Of a stretch of 64,000 bases of DNA, positions 46,315-54,884 are shown piece by piece. Both the position numbers and the translations under genes were made by a program. The stretch's first letter is position 1, and every line of letters begins with the position of its first letter. The notes beneath the pieces are model-generated. The model was not told the origin of the DNA. It made no database searches and worked only from the letters and a program-made list of their open reading frames with translations. Origin of the DNA: Kovacikia minuta CCNUW1 (GTDB lineage Bacteria > Cyanobacteriota > Cyanobacteriia > Leptolyngbyales > Leptolyngbyaceae); NCBI RefSeq assembly GCF_020091585.1, contig NZ_CP083582.1:7016536-7080535 (forward strand), in the 5' to 3' direction.

Positions 46315-47502
46315 ATGTCGCTGGATACCCCAGCCCGTGTGCTCTATGGTTCTCCCTTGAGCCGACCCAAATTTGCCAGTTTTGTGCTCATCCTGCTAGG
46401 GGTGCTGGTCTTTCTCAGTACGTCCAGTATTGTGAACAATATCGTTGCCCCAACCTCGGCCAAGGGCGGCATCCCGATTTTTCTGATGGCGTTGGCCTGG
46501 TCTGGGTTCCTTTGCATCATCCCGATCGCGATTCTCTGGTTTCTCGATCGGCGCGAACCAGAATCGAAATGGCTCTACGCGATCGCCCTGTTGTGGGGAG
46601 CCTTGATTGCCACGGGAGTCGCTCAACCGATCAACGCGCTGATCATCAATGCGGTGAAAGACTATTTCACCTTGCATCCCGATCTACAGGCGGCTTTCGG
46701 CGGGAAGAACGCCACGATGAGCATTGCCGCACCGTTAGCGGGACCCATTGTGGAGGAAACCACTAAAGGAGCCGGAGTCCTGCTGCTGTTTTTGCTGCTG
46801 CGATCGGAGTTTGACGATGTGCGGGATGGGTTTATTTATGGAGCGTTAGTCGGCATTGGCTTTAACTTTCTGGAAACAGCTGCCTATATTTTGCAAGGCT
46901 TCGTCGATACCGGCACTGCTCCCTGGTTATCCCAACTTGGCAGTCGCCATTCGGCGTTTGGACTGGGAACCCATGCCCTCTTCACCGGGTTGTTTGGCAT
47001 GGGGTTGGGCTTAGCACGGCAAACGGTGCGGCCCTGGCTCCGCTACACGGCGGGTCCGATCGGTTGGCTGCTGGGATTTTCAGCCCACTTTGTGAATAAT
47101 TCCATTGTGCTACTGCTGATCTTGATCATGAAAATCACGGGAGCCAACCTCAATGACGATAAATCAAATGTGGGGAGTCTTGATCTGGACAGTTTGCCCT
47201 TTTTGACGAGTCTTGCCCTCAATACGCTGCGGGTTTTGATTACCCTGTTTCCCTTTTTCCTCATCGCTATTGTCATGTTGTGGCAAAGCGGCGAATGGGA
47301 ACGGCGGGTAATCCGTGAGGAACTAGCGGATGAGACCGAACCTGTGATCACGCCGGAAGAGTATGAAGGGGTGAAGCGCGATCGCATCCTCAAAACCCGT
47401 CGCATTGCTGGCTACAATCGCCGCACCGCTGCCGCCATTGTCAGGGCGCAGGATGAACTGGCGTTTCGCAAATGGCGTCTGCAACAACAGGGGCAGGTGT
47501 GA
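46315..47502 (+). CDS. PrsW-family intramembrane metalloprotease, copy 2 (shortened tail)
   Basis: The start was placed at the ATG reading MSLDTPARVLYGSPLSRPKF with GAGG six bases upstream; a GTG at 46309 is possible. The catalytic motifs are present: GPIVEETTKGAGVLLLF, GALVGIGFNFLETAA, GLGTHALFTGLFG and GFSAHFVNN. At 395 residues the protein is shorter than copy 1 because the DNA that encodes the tail lacks one A after CAGGGGCAGG, bringing a TGA into frame. A second one-base loss lies downstream. The peptidase and hypothetical gene lie between the two copies, so the original unit may have been duplicated. Confidence 0.9.
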   Translation: MSLDTPARVLYGSPLSRPKFASFVLILLGVLVFLSTSSIVNNIVAPTSAKGGIPIFLMALAWSGFLCIIPIAILWFLDRREPESKWLYAIALLWGALIATGVAQPINALIINAVKDYFTLHPDLQAAFGGKNATMSIAAPLAGPIVEETTKGAGVLLLFLLLRSEFDDVRDGFIYGALVGIGFNFLETAAYILQGFVDTGTAPWLSQLGSRHSAFGLGTHALFTGLFGMGLGLARQTVRPWLRYTAGPIGWLLGFSAHFVNNSIVLLLILIMKITGANLNDDKSNVGSLDLDSLPFLTSLALNTLRVLITLFPFFLIAIVMLWQSGEWERRVIREELADETEPVITPEEYEGVKRDRILKTRRIAGYNRRTAAAIVRAQDELAFRKWRLQQQGQV

Positions 47503-47669
47503 ATGCCGATGCATTGGTGACATCCTGGCGCGGTGAATTATTGCGCCTGCGTGAATCGATCAAACCCAACCCGGAGTTAGATGGCGCGAGTTGACAACAA
47601 CGTTTCCATTTAAATCATTCTGGGCATTGTGCTGCGGTTGCAGATCAAGCAAGTTCCAGAGCGGGCGAT
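47350..47669 (+). repeat. 320-bp direct repeat shared by the two PrsW genes, copy 2
   Basis: It is near-identical to 43827-44148 except for two single-base deletions and a few substitutions. The coding part stops early at 47502, so the remaining 167 bases are now non-coding. They lie in the 381-base gap before pfkA. Confidence 0.9.
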
Positions 47670-47698
47670 CGTTGGTCTCCCAAATTCCATTCGTTTCT

Positions 47699-47751
47699 GA
47701 TACCAATTTGAATTGAAACCGCGACAAATCAGGTAGGGGCGTTTGGCCAAA
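47699..47751. repeat. Dispersed palindromic repeat, family B, truncated inverted copy
   Basis: ATACCAATTTGAATTGAAAC...GTAGGGGCGTTTGGCCAAA matches the right half of the copy at 40241-40340 in inverse orientation. The left half is missing. The element lies immediately after the PrsW direct repeat. Confidence 0.75.
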
Positions 47752-47883
47752 GGTTTTCACGCCGACAATGATTTCGTTCTCTACGGAATTTTAAGCATCT
47801 GGTCAACCTGACAACATTATTAACTTGACAATATTTGACAATAAAACATGCCATTCTGAATGGAGCAATTATGTAAAGAACCC

Positions 47884-48966
47884 ATGGGAGACTCTAAACG
47901 AATCGGAATTTTGACCAGTGGCGGAGACTGTGCAGGGCTAAATGCAGTCATCCGGGCAGTCGTGCATCATGCGGTAAATAATTATGGCTGGGAAGTGTTT
48001 GGCATTCGTCAGGCAACCCATGGGTTAATGGCTCGCCCGCCAGAAGCCTTTAACCTCTCGCCCGATAAGGTAGACCCGTATTTGACCGCAGGTGGAACTT
48101 TTCTTGGCACCACCAACAAAGGTAATCCATTTGCGTTTCCGATGGCAGATGGAAGTTTGCGCGATCGCTCTCAGGAAATCACTGAGGGCTACCATTTGTT
48201 GGGGCTTGATGCTCTGATTGGAATTGGTGGAGACGGCAGTCTGGCGATTCTCCAAAAGCTTGCCCAGCAAGGCAATATGAATTTAGTTGGGATTCCCAAA
48301 ACCATCGATAACGATGTGGGTGTAACCGAACTTTCGATCGGATTTGATACCGCCGTCAGCATTGCCACGGAAGCACTGGATCGACTTCATTTTACGGCTG
48401 CCAGCCACAGTCGGGTGATGATTGTGGAGGTTATGGGTCGCGATGCGGGGCACATTGCCATCAGTGCTGGAATTGCTGGAGGAGCCGATGTGATTCTGAT
48501 TCCAGAGATTCCCTACACGGTGGATGGCATCTGCAACGCGATTAAGAAACGTCAGGAACAGGGAAAAAATTACTGTCTGGTGGTTGTGGCAGAAGCGGTA
48601 CGAACCGAAGAAGGGGCGACAGTGACGCTTGCTAGCGATCTGGAACAGTGTCGGCTAGGCGGAATTGGACAGTATCTATCTGAACAAATTTGCGGACGGA
48701 TGACCGCAGAAACCCGCGTCACCGTTCTGGGGCACATCCAGCGGGGTGGCACTCCTTCCCCACTGGATCGCTTGATTGGGGCAACCTTTGGTGTTGCTGC
48801 TGTCGATTTAATTGCCGCAGGAAAATACGACCACGTTGTCACCTGGCAAAATCGCCATGTCAGAAGTGTTTCGATTAGCGATGCGATCGCCAAATATGCC
48901 GCAGTCAATCCCGAAGGAACACTGGTGAAAACAGCAAAAGGGCTGGGAATTTATTTGGGAAACTGA
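47884..48966 (+). CDS. pfkA: 6-phosphofructokinase
   Basis: It phosphorylates fructose 6-phosphate in glycolysis. The start at MGDSKRIGILTSGGDCAGLN was chosen because family proteins begin there; an ATG at 47860 is in frame. IGIGGDGSLAIL (phosphate-donor loop), GIPKTIDNDVGVTELSIGFD (catalytic Asp), VMGRDAGHIA and HIQRGGTPSPLDR are diagnostic. GGDG combined with Lys in PKTIDND is the pattern of the mixed-type enzymes in cyanobacteria and actinomycetes, so donor preference (ATP versus pyrophosphate) cannot be read with certainty. The length of 360 residues is normal. Confidence 0.95.
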   Translation: MGDSKRIGILTSGGDCAGLNAVIRAVVHHAVNNYGWEVFGIRQATHGLMARPPEAFNLSPDKVDPYLTAGGTFLGTTNKGNPFAFPMADGSLRDRSQEITEGYHLLGLDALIGIGGDGSLAILQKLAQQGNMNLVGIPKTIDNDVGVTELSIGFDTAVSIATEALDRLHFTAASHSRVMIVEVMGRDAGHIAISAGIAGGADVILIPEIPYTVDGICNAIKKRQEQGKNYCLVVVAEAVRTEEGATVTLASDLEQCRLGGIGQYLSEQICGRMTAETRVTVLGHIQRGGTPSPLDRLIGATFGVAAVDLIAAGKYDHVVTWQNRHVRSVSISDAIAKYAAVNPEGTLVKTAKGLGIYLGN

Positions 48967-49156
48967 GAAAGAAAGGGTAAGGGATAAAGGATAAAAGGTC
49001 ATTAAGAATTTAGGGGGAGGAGGGAAATTCTGAGTTGAGGAGTATGAAAAGCTAACCAAAACGCTTCCAACTCCCAATTTTTGCTGACTCATTCAATCTT
49101 TAACTTCCATCTCTTGCTCCCTTTATCCTTCATCCTTCATCCTTTATCCTTTCCCT
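48967..49156. repeat. Low-complexity spacer with CATCCTT-type heptamers
   Basis: AGGGATAAAGGATAAAAGG and, before surE, TTTATCCTTCATCCTTCATC with CTTTATCC repeat in period 7. No gene is seen. Confidence 0.6.
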
Positions 49157-49843
49157 ATGTCCCTTCTCCTAACTAACGACGATGGTATTGATGCGCCCGG
49201 AATTCGGGCACTACTGAGGGCGATCGGCGAGGTAGCTCCTTCTCCGATCATTGCCGCCCCACGGGATCACCAATCGGGCTGTGGGCATCAGGTGACAACC
49301 ACAACTCCGATCCACGTCCAAAAACGCTCAGAGATGGAATATGCGATCGGAGGAACCCCAGTGGATTGTGTCCGGATTGCCCTTAGCCATCTCTGTCCAG
49401 AAATCGATTGGGTTCTCTCTGGAATTAATGCAGGTGGAAATTTAGGGGCGGATGTTTACATTTCTGGCACGGTCGCTGCCGTGCGGGAAGCAGCACTGTA
49501 CCGAATTCCCGCGATCGCTGTTTCCCAATACCGTCAGGCACCGCGAAAAATCGATTGGGATTTTGCCGCCTATTTGACCAGTAATGTGCTGCTGAAACTG
49601 TTTTCCCTGCCGCTCGAACCGGGAACCTTCTGGAACGTTAACCTGCCCCACCTGGAAACAAATGCCCCGATGCCAGAAATTGTTTTCTGCCATCCCTGTA
49701 CCCAACCCTTACCCGCCACCTACCAAATTGAAGGCGACTATTTCTACTACAAAGGCGAATACAGCAAACGACTCCGCGATCCAGGTAGCGATGTCGAAGT
49801 CTGTTTTTCGGGGCGAATTGCAGTAACGCAGATTCGGGTGTGA
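49157..49843 (+). CDS. surE: 5'/3'-nucleotidase SurE
   Basis: SurE removes phosphate from nucleoside monophosphates and contributes to stationary-phase survival. The metal-binding LLTNDDGIDAPGIRAL is at the N-terminus. SGINAGGNLGADVYISGTVA contains further active-site residues, and PRDHQSGCGHQVT is also typical. The protein is 228 residues and cytosolic. The gene follows pfkA by 190 bases with a repeat-filled spacer; the next gene starts 14 bases after its stop and may be co-transcribed. Confidence 0.95.
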   Translation: MSLLLTNDDGIDAPGIRALLRAIGEVAPSPIIAAPRDHQSGCGHQVTTTTPIHVQKRSEMEYAIGGTPVDCVRIALSHLCPEIDWVLSGINAGGNLGADVYISGTVAAVREAALYRIPAIAVSQYRQAPRKIDWDFAAYLTSNVLLKLFSLPLEPGTFWNVNLPHLETNAPMPEIVFCHPCTQPLPATYQIEGDYFYYKGEYSKRLRDPGSDVEVCFSGRIAVTQIRV

Positions 49844-49856
49844 AATAGGTGGCACA

Positions 49857-50555
49857 GTGATTACCGAACTTACGCCTGAGCAAGAAGCGTTGATTCCGGT
49901 GTATCGCGAAAAGTGGAGAGCGATCGCCCTTTCTACGGAACGGATCGATCGTCAAAAAGTATCCGAAGCAGTTAAAGCAGCTTATGCAGTTATTAATGAA
50001 GAAGAGCCTGAAATCGTTTTTTGTAATAGCCCCTTTGCAGCATATAGCCAATTAAAGGATAGTCTTTTAGACTCCTTGGTGAATCACTTTGATGAGCAAC
50101 TGAAGGAAAAACAACATATACAGTTAACGGAGCAAGTCGAAAGAACACTTTGGGCTAGATTAGTAATTCGTTTATTAGGTGCATCAGGAAGCCTTACCTG
50201 GAAATTATTAGAACCTCTATATAGTAAATTAGGAAGTCAAATAATGGACGAACTAGAAGGACAGATTTTTCCCTCTTTGGCTCCTGATCGATGGACATCT
50301 GATGCTTGTTGGTTTGATTATTTTATTACTGCTTTAAGCTGCCAATATCTGTCAGAAGAGTGGGCTATTTTTCAAGCTCTAACTGTGGAATGTGGATGGA
50401 TTTTTCCCTTTAAGGGAACTTGCCTTGTCTGCGATCGCCCCACCAAACTCTGCTTTGATAGTGACGGACGGCTTCATGCTGAGGGAGAACCCGCAATTCA
50501 ATTTGCCGATGGTTTCAGTGTCTATGCCCATCATGGTGCGTTAATAAATGGATGA
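49857..50555 (+). CDS. DUF6745-like hypothetical protein
   Basis: The GTG start follows a weak AGGTGG. Residues 1-180 are helical (LTPEQEALIPVYREKWRAIA, TEQVERTLWARLVIRLLG, WFDYFITALSCQYL). The C-terminal LVCDRPTKLCFDSDGRLHAE, GEPAIQFADGFSVYAHHGAL is the short MORN-like strand pattern seen at the end of DUF6745 proteins. The function is unknown. It is 232 residues with no signal peptide and close linkage to surE. Confidence 0.75.
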   Translation: MITELTPEQEALIPVYREKWRAIALSTERIDRQKVSEAVKAAYAVINEEEPEIVFCNSPFAAYSQLKDSLLDSLVNHFDEQLKEKQHIQLTEQVERTLWARLVIRLLGASGSLTWKLLEPLYSKLGSQIMDELEGQIFPSLAPDRWTSDACWFDYFITALSCQYLSEEWAIFQALTVECGWIFPFKGTCLVCDRPTKLCFDSDGRLHAEGEPAIQFADGFSVYAHHGALING

Positions 50556-50615
50556 TAGGTTGACTATTTCGGATCACTGGATTTCAAATGTGAAAAGCGA
50601 TCGCCAAGCCAACAT

Positions 50616-51089
50616 TCAATCAGCTTGCGCGTCAGCCACTCCGATCTGAAATTCCTTCAGCGCAGGTAGAAAATTGCTGTTTTCGTGACTGGAGCGACTC
50701 AATTTAATCAGCGCAAACCGCTGTAAGGGAGTGAGGGCAGACCATTGCCCTGGGGAGATCGTCACACCAACGTCCTTTGCTTTTGTCTGCACTGCTGCTG
50801 GAATATTGTCGGTATCCAACCAGGCGGGATGTGGGTCTATTGCCAGATCGCTTGCCTGACTGCCTGTGCGATCCAAAACAAGTTGATGTAAAAACGTCCG
50901 ATATTGCTGCACCGCAGGCTCAGTCTCACAGGGCAGGTCGATCAGTTGCTGGCGATCGTCCTGCGCCAACTGATTCCACTGCACCAGTTTCAATTTGACT
51001 CCACAGGTATCGAGTTTCAAGCGTACCTGCATCGGAATGCACCGCAGGGATGCAACAAAATCAGACTCAAACTGAAAAAACTGGGTCAT
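50616..51089 (-). CDS. narM: Nitrate reductase-associated protein (NarM family)
   Basis: NarM is required for active ferredoxin-dependent nitrate reductase in cyanobacteria. The N-terminus FFQFESDFVASLRCIPMQVR, followed by LKLDTCGVKLKLVQWNQL, and the later DPHPAWLDTDNIPAAVQTKA are characteristic. The 157-residue length is normal. The protein is soluble, probably a maturation factor acting in the cytosol. No narB or nitrate transport gene is within the window, so the locus is separate from the nitrate assimilation cluster. Confidence 0.9.
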   Translation of the reverse strand: MTQFFQFESDFVASLRCIPMQVRLKLDTCGVKLKLVQWNQLAQDDRQQLIDLPCETEPAVQQYRTFLHQLVLDRTGSQASDLAIDPHPAWLDTDNIPAAVQTKAKDVGVTISPGQWSALTPLQRFALIKLSRSSHENSNFLPALKEFQIGVADAQAD

Positions 51090-51114
51090 GGAAGTGGGGC
51101 AGGGCGCAAGGGAA

Positions 51115-51585
51115 TTAGGGAGACTGCGATCGTCGGTTTACCCGTTTAATAATCCAATAGCTAATGGAAAGGGCAAAGATCGTCACAGCCAGAGCAATTA
51201 AGTCTATCCCTGATGTCTTCTCTAAGTCCAGAATGATAATTTTACGAGAAACCGCAATCAGGGAAGTGACAATCACCAATTCAACCTGAATCACATGTTT
51301 TTTCAGATACGCTGTAATATTTTCCAGAATTTCTAGCGCAATCAGAACATTCAAAAACAACCCGAAGATGGTCAGTAGGGTGGTGCTAAACCGCCCCAAT
51401 GGAACGGTAAATAACTCCTTTACCAAAAAAAATCCGAGGTCATACACCGCTACCAAAATAACGACCACCATCGCGATCGACAGCACCTTAGAAACTAAAC
51501 TTTCAACCCCACCCAAAAAGCGGAGAAAGCTTTCGTCACTCAGGGTTTTACCCAATTGCTGAGCCAGTTTTTGCCGGGACTTCAT
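51115..51585 (-). CDS. PsiE-like phosphate-starvation-inducible membrane protein
   Basis: This 156-residue protein has four predicted membrane helices, including VLSIAMVVVILVAVYDLGFF, LLTIFGLFLNVLIALEILEN, VELVIVTSLIAVSRKIIIL and LIALAVTIFALSISYWIIKR. LEILENITAYLKKHVIQVEL is the PsiE-family centre. The role is unknown; in E. coli psiE responds to phosphate starvation. It lies 25 bases upstream of narM on the same strand, so the two may form a transcription unit. I see no Pho box. Confidence 0.85.
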   Translation of the reverse strand: MKSRQKLAQQLGKTLSDESFLRFLGGVESLVSKVLSIAMVVVILVAVYDLGFFLVKELFTVPLGRFSTTLLTIFGLFLNVLIALEILENITAYLKKHVIQVELVIVTSLIAVSRKIIILDLEKTSGIDLIALAVTIFALSISYWIIKRVNRRSQSP

Positions 51586-51850
51586 GCGCGCCTTGTGCCG
51601 AATACAGCAGATGGTGTGAGAATACTAAATTCCGTCAGACCGATGCAAATGGTTTGTTACCCTTATAACCATCTAGGATTACCTATGTTTCGTAATATTA
51701 AGTAAATTGGGGAAAGTTTTCCCAGGCACCTGCCAGGGGCTAATCAACAATGGGTATTGGCAATGCCAATTTGACTCTATCCCATGACCCATTTCCCATT
51801 TACCCATTATCCCCATCTTTCTCGTCGTCTCCAATTGAGTGGAATAGCGA

Positions 51851-52330
51851 ATGACAAATCTGAGTGAATTGCTAGAGCTGATCGCCGCATGGTTCCGCAG
51901 CCTGAACCTTCCAGAGCCGATTGTCCACTGGGGCCATCCTTTGATGATGGGAATCGTTATCTTTGTGATGGGCAGCTATGTTGGCTATGCGGGTTGGCGC
52001 AGTCGTTTAGCCCAAGACAAAGAAGTGGCTGCTAAAAGCCGAGTCGAACATCGCAAACTTGCCCCCTTCATGTTTTTGTTCCTGGCGCTGGGTTACACAG
52101 GTGGAATTTTGTCTCTGGTTATGCACCGCCACCCCATTTTAGAAAGCCCCCATTTTTGGACAGGCTCGATCGCCCTGATACTTCTGGCAACCAATGGTAT
52201 CCTTTCCCTCTCTGGCTTCTGGGGCAACAAAACCGCTCTCCGCATGGTTCATGCTTACCTGGGAACTGTTACCCTCGGACTCCTCGTAATCCATACTGTT
52301 CTGGGCGTGCAGTTAGGATTGTCGCTTTAG
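51851..52330 (+). CDS. DUF4079 membrane protein
   Basis: The 159-residue protein has four membrane helices with His residues facing them: HWGHPLMMGIVIFVMGSYVG, KLAPFMFLFLALGYTGGILS, HFWTGSIALILLATNGILSL and YLGTVTLGLLVIHTVLGVQL. Paired His on helices, as in cytochrome b561-like proteins, suggests possible haem binding, but this is inference. The family is restricted largely to cyanobacteria and plastids. Confidence 0.85.
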   Translation: MTNLSELLELIAAWFRSLNLPEPIVHWGHPLMMGIVIFVMGSYVGYAGWRSRLAQDKEVAAKSRVEHRKLAPFMFLFLALGYTGGILSLVMHRHPILESPHFWTGSIALILLATNGILSLSGFWGNKTALRMVHAYLGTVTLGLLVIHTVLGVQLGLSL

Positions 52331-52560
52331 AAGGATGGGGGATGAAGGATGGGGGATGAAGGATGGGGGATGAAAGTTACGAGTTTTAGGTTTTGAGTTT
52401 TGAATTGGGTAACTGTAATTGATCAACGGCGTACTCCCCTATCTTTCTTCTCCTTTTCTGTCTTCCTCCCATCCCTCATCCCTCATCCCTCATCCCTCAC
52501 CCCTCACCCCTCACCCCTCATCCCTCTGATACTTACTCCTCCCCCCTGGGCACTCTTAAT
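52331..52560. repeat. Two opposed heptamer arrays
   Basis: GGATGGGGGATGAAGGATGG repeats follow the DUF4079 stop. About 90 bases later come CATCCCT x4 and CACCCCT x3 heptamers. The two arrays are roughly complementary and can pair into a large hairpin between DUF4079 and comEC. Confidence 0.75.
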
Positions 52561-52584
52561 TCGTTGAAAGAATAAAGGTGCATC

Positions 52585-54873
52585 ATGGGGTCGGTTCAGG
52601 GGGCTATTTTTTGTTTTGCCTACATCCTGGGACTACTTTCCACCGGGATCGGGTGGGGCGGTTGGGGAGTTTTAGGAGTAGGAGTTGGGCTGTCCCTGAT
52701 CGTTCCTCGCTACTGGAGAAAAGCACCTCGCGCTAGAATCTGGTTGGCTGCTGGGGTCGTGGGATTGGTGGCAAGTTTGTACTTTCAGGTCAGGGTTCCC
52801 TACCCGCAGACAACCGACATTAGCAAACTAATTCCCCCAGGAGACCAGGCTGGAGAATTGGAAGCCAAGGTTTGGGGTCAGGTTGAGAGTCTGCCCCATC
52901 TGACCCGCAGCCAGAAGGCACAGTTTTGGTTGCAGGTGCAGCGGGGAGAGCCAATTTGGGGCGGAGATTCAACCCACAAATCTGTAACTGGGAGGCTCTA
53001 TGTCACTGTGCCACTGCTGCAAGCAACCGGTCTACATCCAGGACAAACCGTAGAAATTGAGGGTTCTCTTTATAAACCGAAACCTGCTGCCAATCCGGGT
53101 GCTTTCGATTTTCAGAAATATTTAGCGCAGGAAGGATGTTTTGCCGGACTCAAAGGTAAGCAGGTTAAATTAGCCAACCAGCGCTCTGGTTGGGGATGGT
53201 GGCGCGTGCAGCAGCAGATTGTCCGATCGCAGATCCGCTGGTTGGGCAGCCCAGAAGGTCCGTTGGTGAGTGCCATGGTGCTGGGGGGCAAAGTGGTAGA
53301 CCTGCCCTACGACCTGAAGGATTCATTTATTCGGGTAGGTTTGGCGGCGGCTCTGGCAGCCTCAGGATTTCAAACCTCTTTGATTTTGGGTGTCGTGCTG
53401 GCACTCACCCGCCGATTTTCTGCCAAAGTTCAGTTTTGCATCGGCACTGCTTCCCTGGTCATCTTTCTGGGTTTGACGGGCTTGCAACCTTCGGTCTTAC
53501 GGGCAGCACTGATGGGTTTTGGCGGGCTACTGGCACTAATGGCAGGACGCAAGGTGAAGCCCCTGGGAGCCATGCTGCTCACTGCGGTTCTGTTACTGGT
53601 GTGGAATCCTCTCTGGATCTGGGATCTGGGATTTCAACTCAGCTTTTTGGCAACCCTGGGTCTGCTGGTAACAGTACCATCCCTCACCAAGTGGCTGGAC
53701 TGGTTACCCACTGCGATCGCCCCCTTGTTTGCCGTCCCCATCGCTGCCTACCTCTGGACTTTACCGATTCAGCTTTACGCTTTTGGTATCCTTTCTCCCT
53801 ACAGCATTTTGGTCAACGTTATCACGACTCCATTCATTTCAGTCATCAGCATTGGCGGCATGCTCAGCGCTCTGGCAGCCCTGATCTGGTCTCCAGCAGG
53901 AAGCGCCCTGGCGTGGCTGCTTAAATACCCAACCCAGGGATTGATCACGATCGTTGAGGTTTTTGCCCAATTACCCGGAAATGCTTACGCAGTCGGAACG
54001 ATTTCCGTCTTAACAGCGATCGCACTCTATATCCTACTGGGACTTACCTGGCTCAGACCCTGGTGGCGCAAACAGTGGTGGTTGGCGTTGTTGATAGCTG
54101 TAGGGTTGGTGGTTGTTCCCGCATGGCAGGCAAGGGCAGCGATGTTCCGGGTAACATTGATAGCAGCTTCCCGCCAGCCTGTGATGGTGGTTCAAGAAGC
54201 TGGAAAAACTGCTTTGATTAATAGTGGAGACGCCACGACTGCCAACTTTACCATCCTGCCCTTTTTGCAGAAGGAAGGCGTCAACCGACTCGATTGGGTC
54301 GTCTCTACGGAAGCTCAAAAAAGTCCTAAAACCGGATGGTCTCCAGTTCTAGAGCGTCTTCCAGCACGGATTATCTATGCTTTGAATCAGGCAATTTTTC
54401 AACCGACTGCAAGCCCACAGGCGATGCAAACCAACTCTCATCATGCCTTTGCCAGCGGGAAACCAGGCGATCCACTTCCCCTGTTTGAAGATCAACCTGT
54501 GCAAATTGGTTCCAGCCAATTTAAATTGATCAGCAAGGAATCTGCGATCGCCGAATTTCGCCTGCACAACCAGACCTGGATCTGGGTAGGAAATCCCTCA
54601 CCGGATCAGCAACAAACCCTGAGCAAACCTGGAAATCTGCGTCCCGTCAAAGTTCTCTGGTGGTCTGGAAAAGCGCTTTTGCCCAATCTAATTGCCGCAT
54701 TACAGCCAGAGATCGCGATCGCCGCCAATGACACAATTCACTCCACTACGGAAACCCTCCTGCGCGATCGAGGGACCCGCCTCTACCGCACTGGAAAGGA
54801 TGGCGCAATCCAGTGGACTCCCACCGAAGGCTTTAGGACAACGCTGGAGAGGAATGAAAATTCTGCTTGGTGA
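52585..54873 (+). CDS. comEC: ComEC/Rec2-family DNA-uptake channel protein
   Basis: The 762-residue membrane protein has an N-terminal DUF4131-type region (GAFDFQKYLAQEGCFAGLKG) and the Competence domain with many helices (VSAMVLGGKVVDLPYDLKDS, AAALAASGFQTSLILGVVLA, LTGLQPSVLRAALMGFGGLL, WIWDLGFQLSFLATLGLLVT). The C-terminal about 230 residues resemble the metallo-beta-lactamase-like domain of ComEC, but the HxHxDH metal site is not present (the corresponding stretch reads WVVSTEAQKSP). It should carry transforming DNA through the inner membrane. It is complete, with no frameshift. Confidence 0.9.
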   Translation: MGSVQGAIFCFAYILGLLSTGIGWGGWGVLGVGVGLSLIVPRYWRKAPRARIWLAAGVVGLVASLYFQVRVPYPQTTDISKLIPPGDQAGELEAKVWGQVESLPHLTRSQKAQFWLQVQRGEPIWGGDSTHKSVTGRLYVTVPLLQATGLHPGQTVEIEGSLYKPKPAANPGAFDFQKYLAQEGCFAGLKGKQVKLANQRSGWGWWRVQQQIVRSQIRWLGSPEGPLVSAMVLGGKVVDLPYDLKDSFIRVGLAAALAASGFQTSLILGVVLALTRRFSAKVQFCIGTASLVIFLGLTGLQPSVLRAALMGFGGLLALMAGRKVKPLGAMLLTAVLLLVWNPLWIWDLGFQLSFLATLGLLVTVPSLTKWLDWLPTAIAPLFAVPIAAYLWTLPIQLYAFGILSPYSILVNVITTPFISVISIGGMLSALAALIWSPAGSALAWLLKYPTQGLITIVEVFAQLPGNAYAVGTISVLTAIALYILLGLTWLRPWWRKQWWLALLIAVGLVVVPAWQARAAMFRVTLIAASRQPVMVVQEAGKTALINSGDATTANFTILPFLQKEGVNRLDWVVSTEAQKSPKTGWSPVLERLPARIIYALNQAIFQPTASPQAMQTNSHHAFASGKPGDPLPLFEDQPVQIGSSQFKLISKESAIAEFRLHNQTWIWVGNPSPDQQQTLSKPGNLRPVKVLWWSGKALLPNLIAALQPEIAIAANDTIHSTTETLLRDRGTRLYRTGKDGAIQWTPTEGFRTTLERNENSAW

Positions 54874-54884
54874 GTGAGCCTCCT

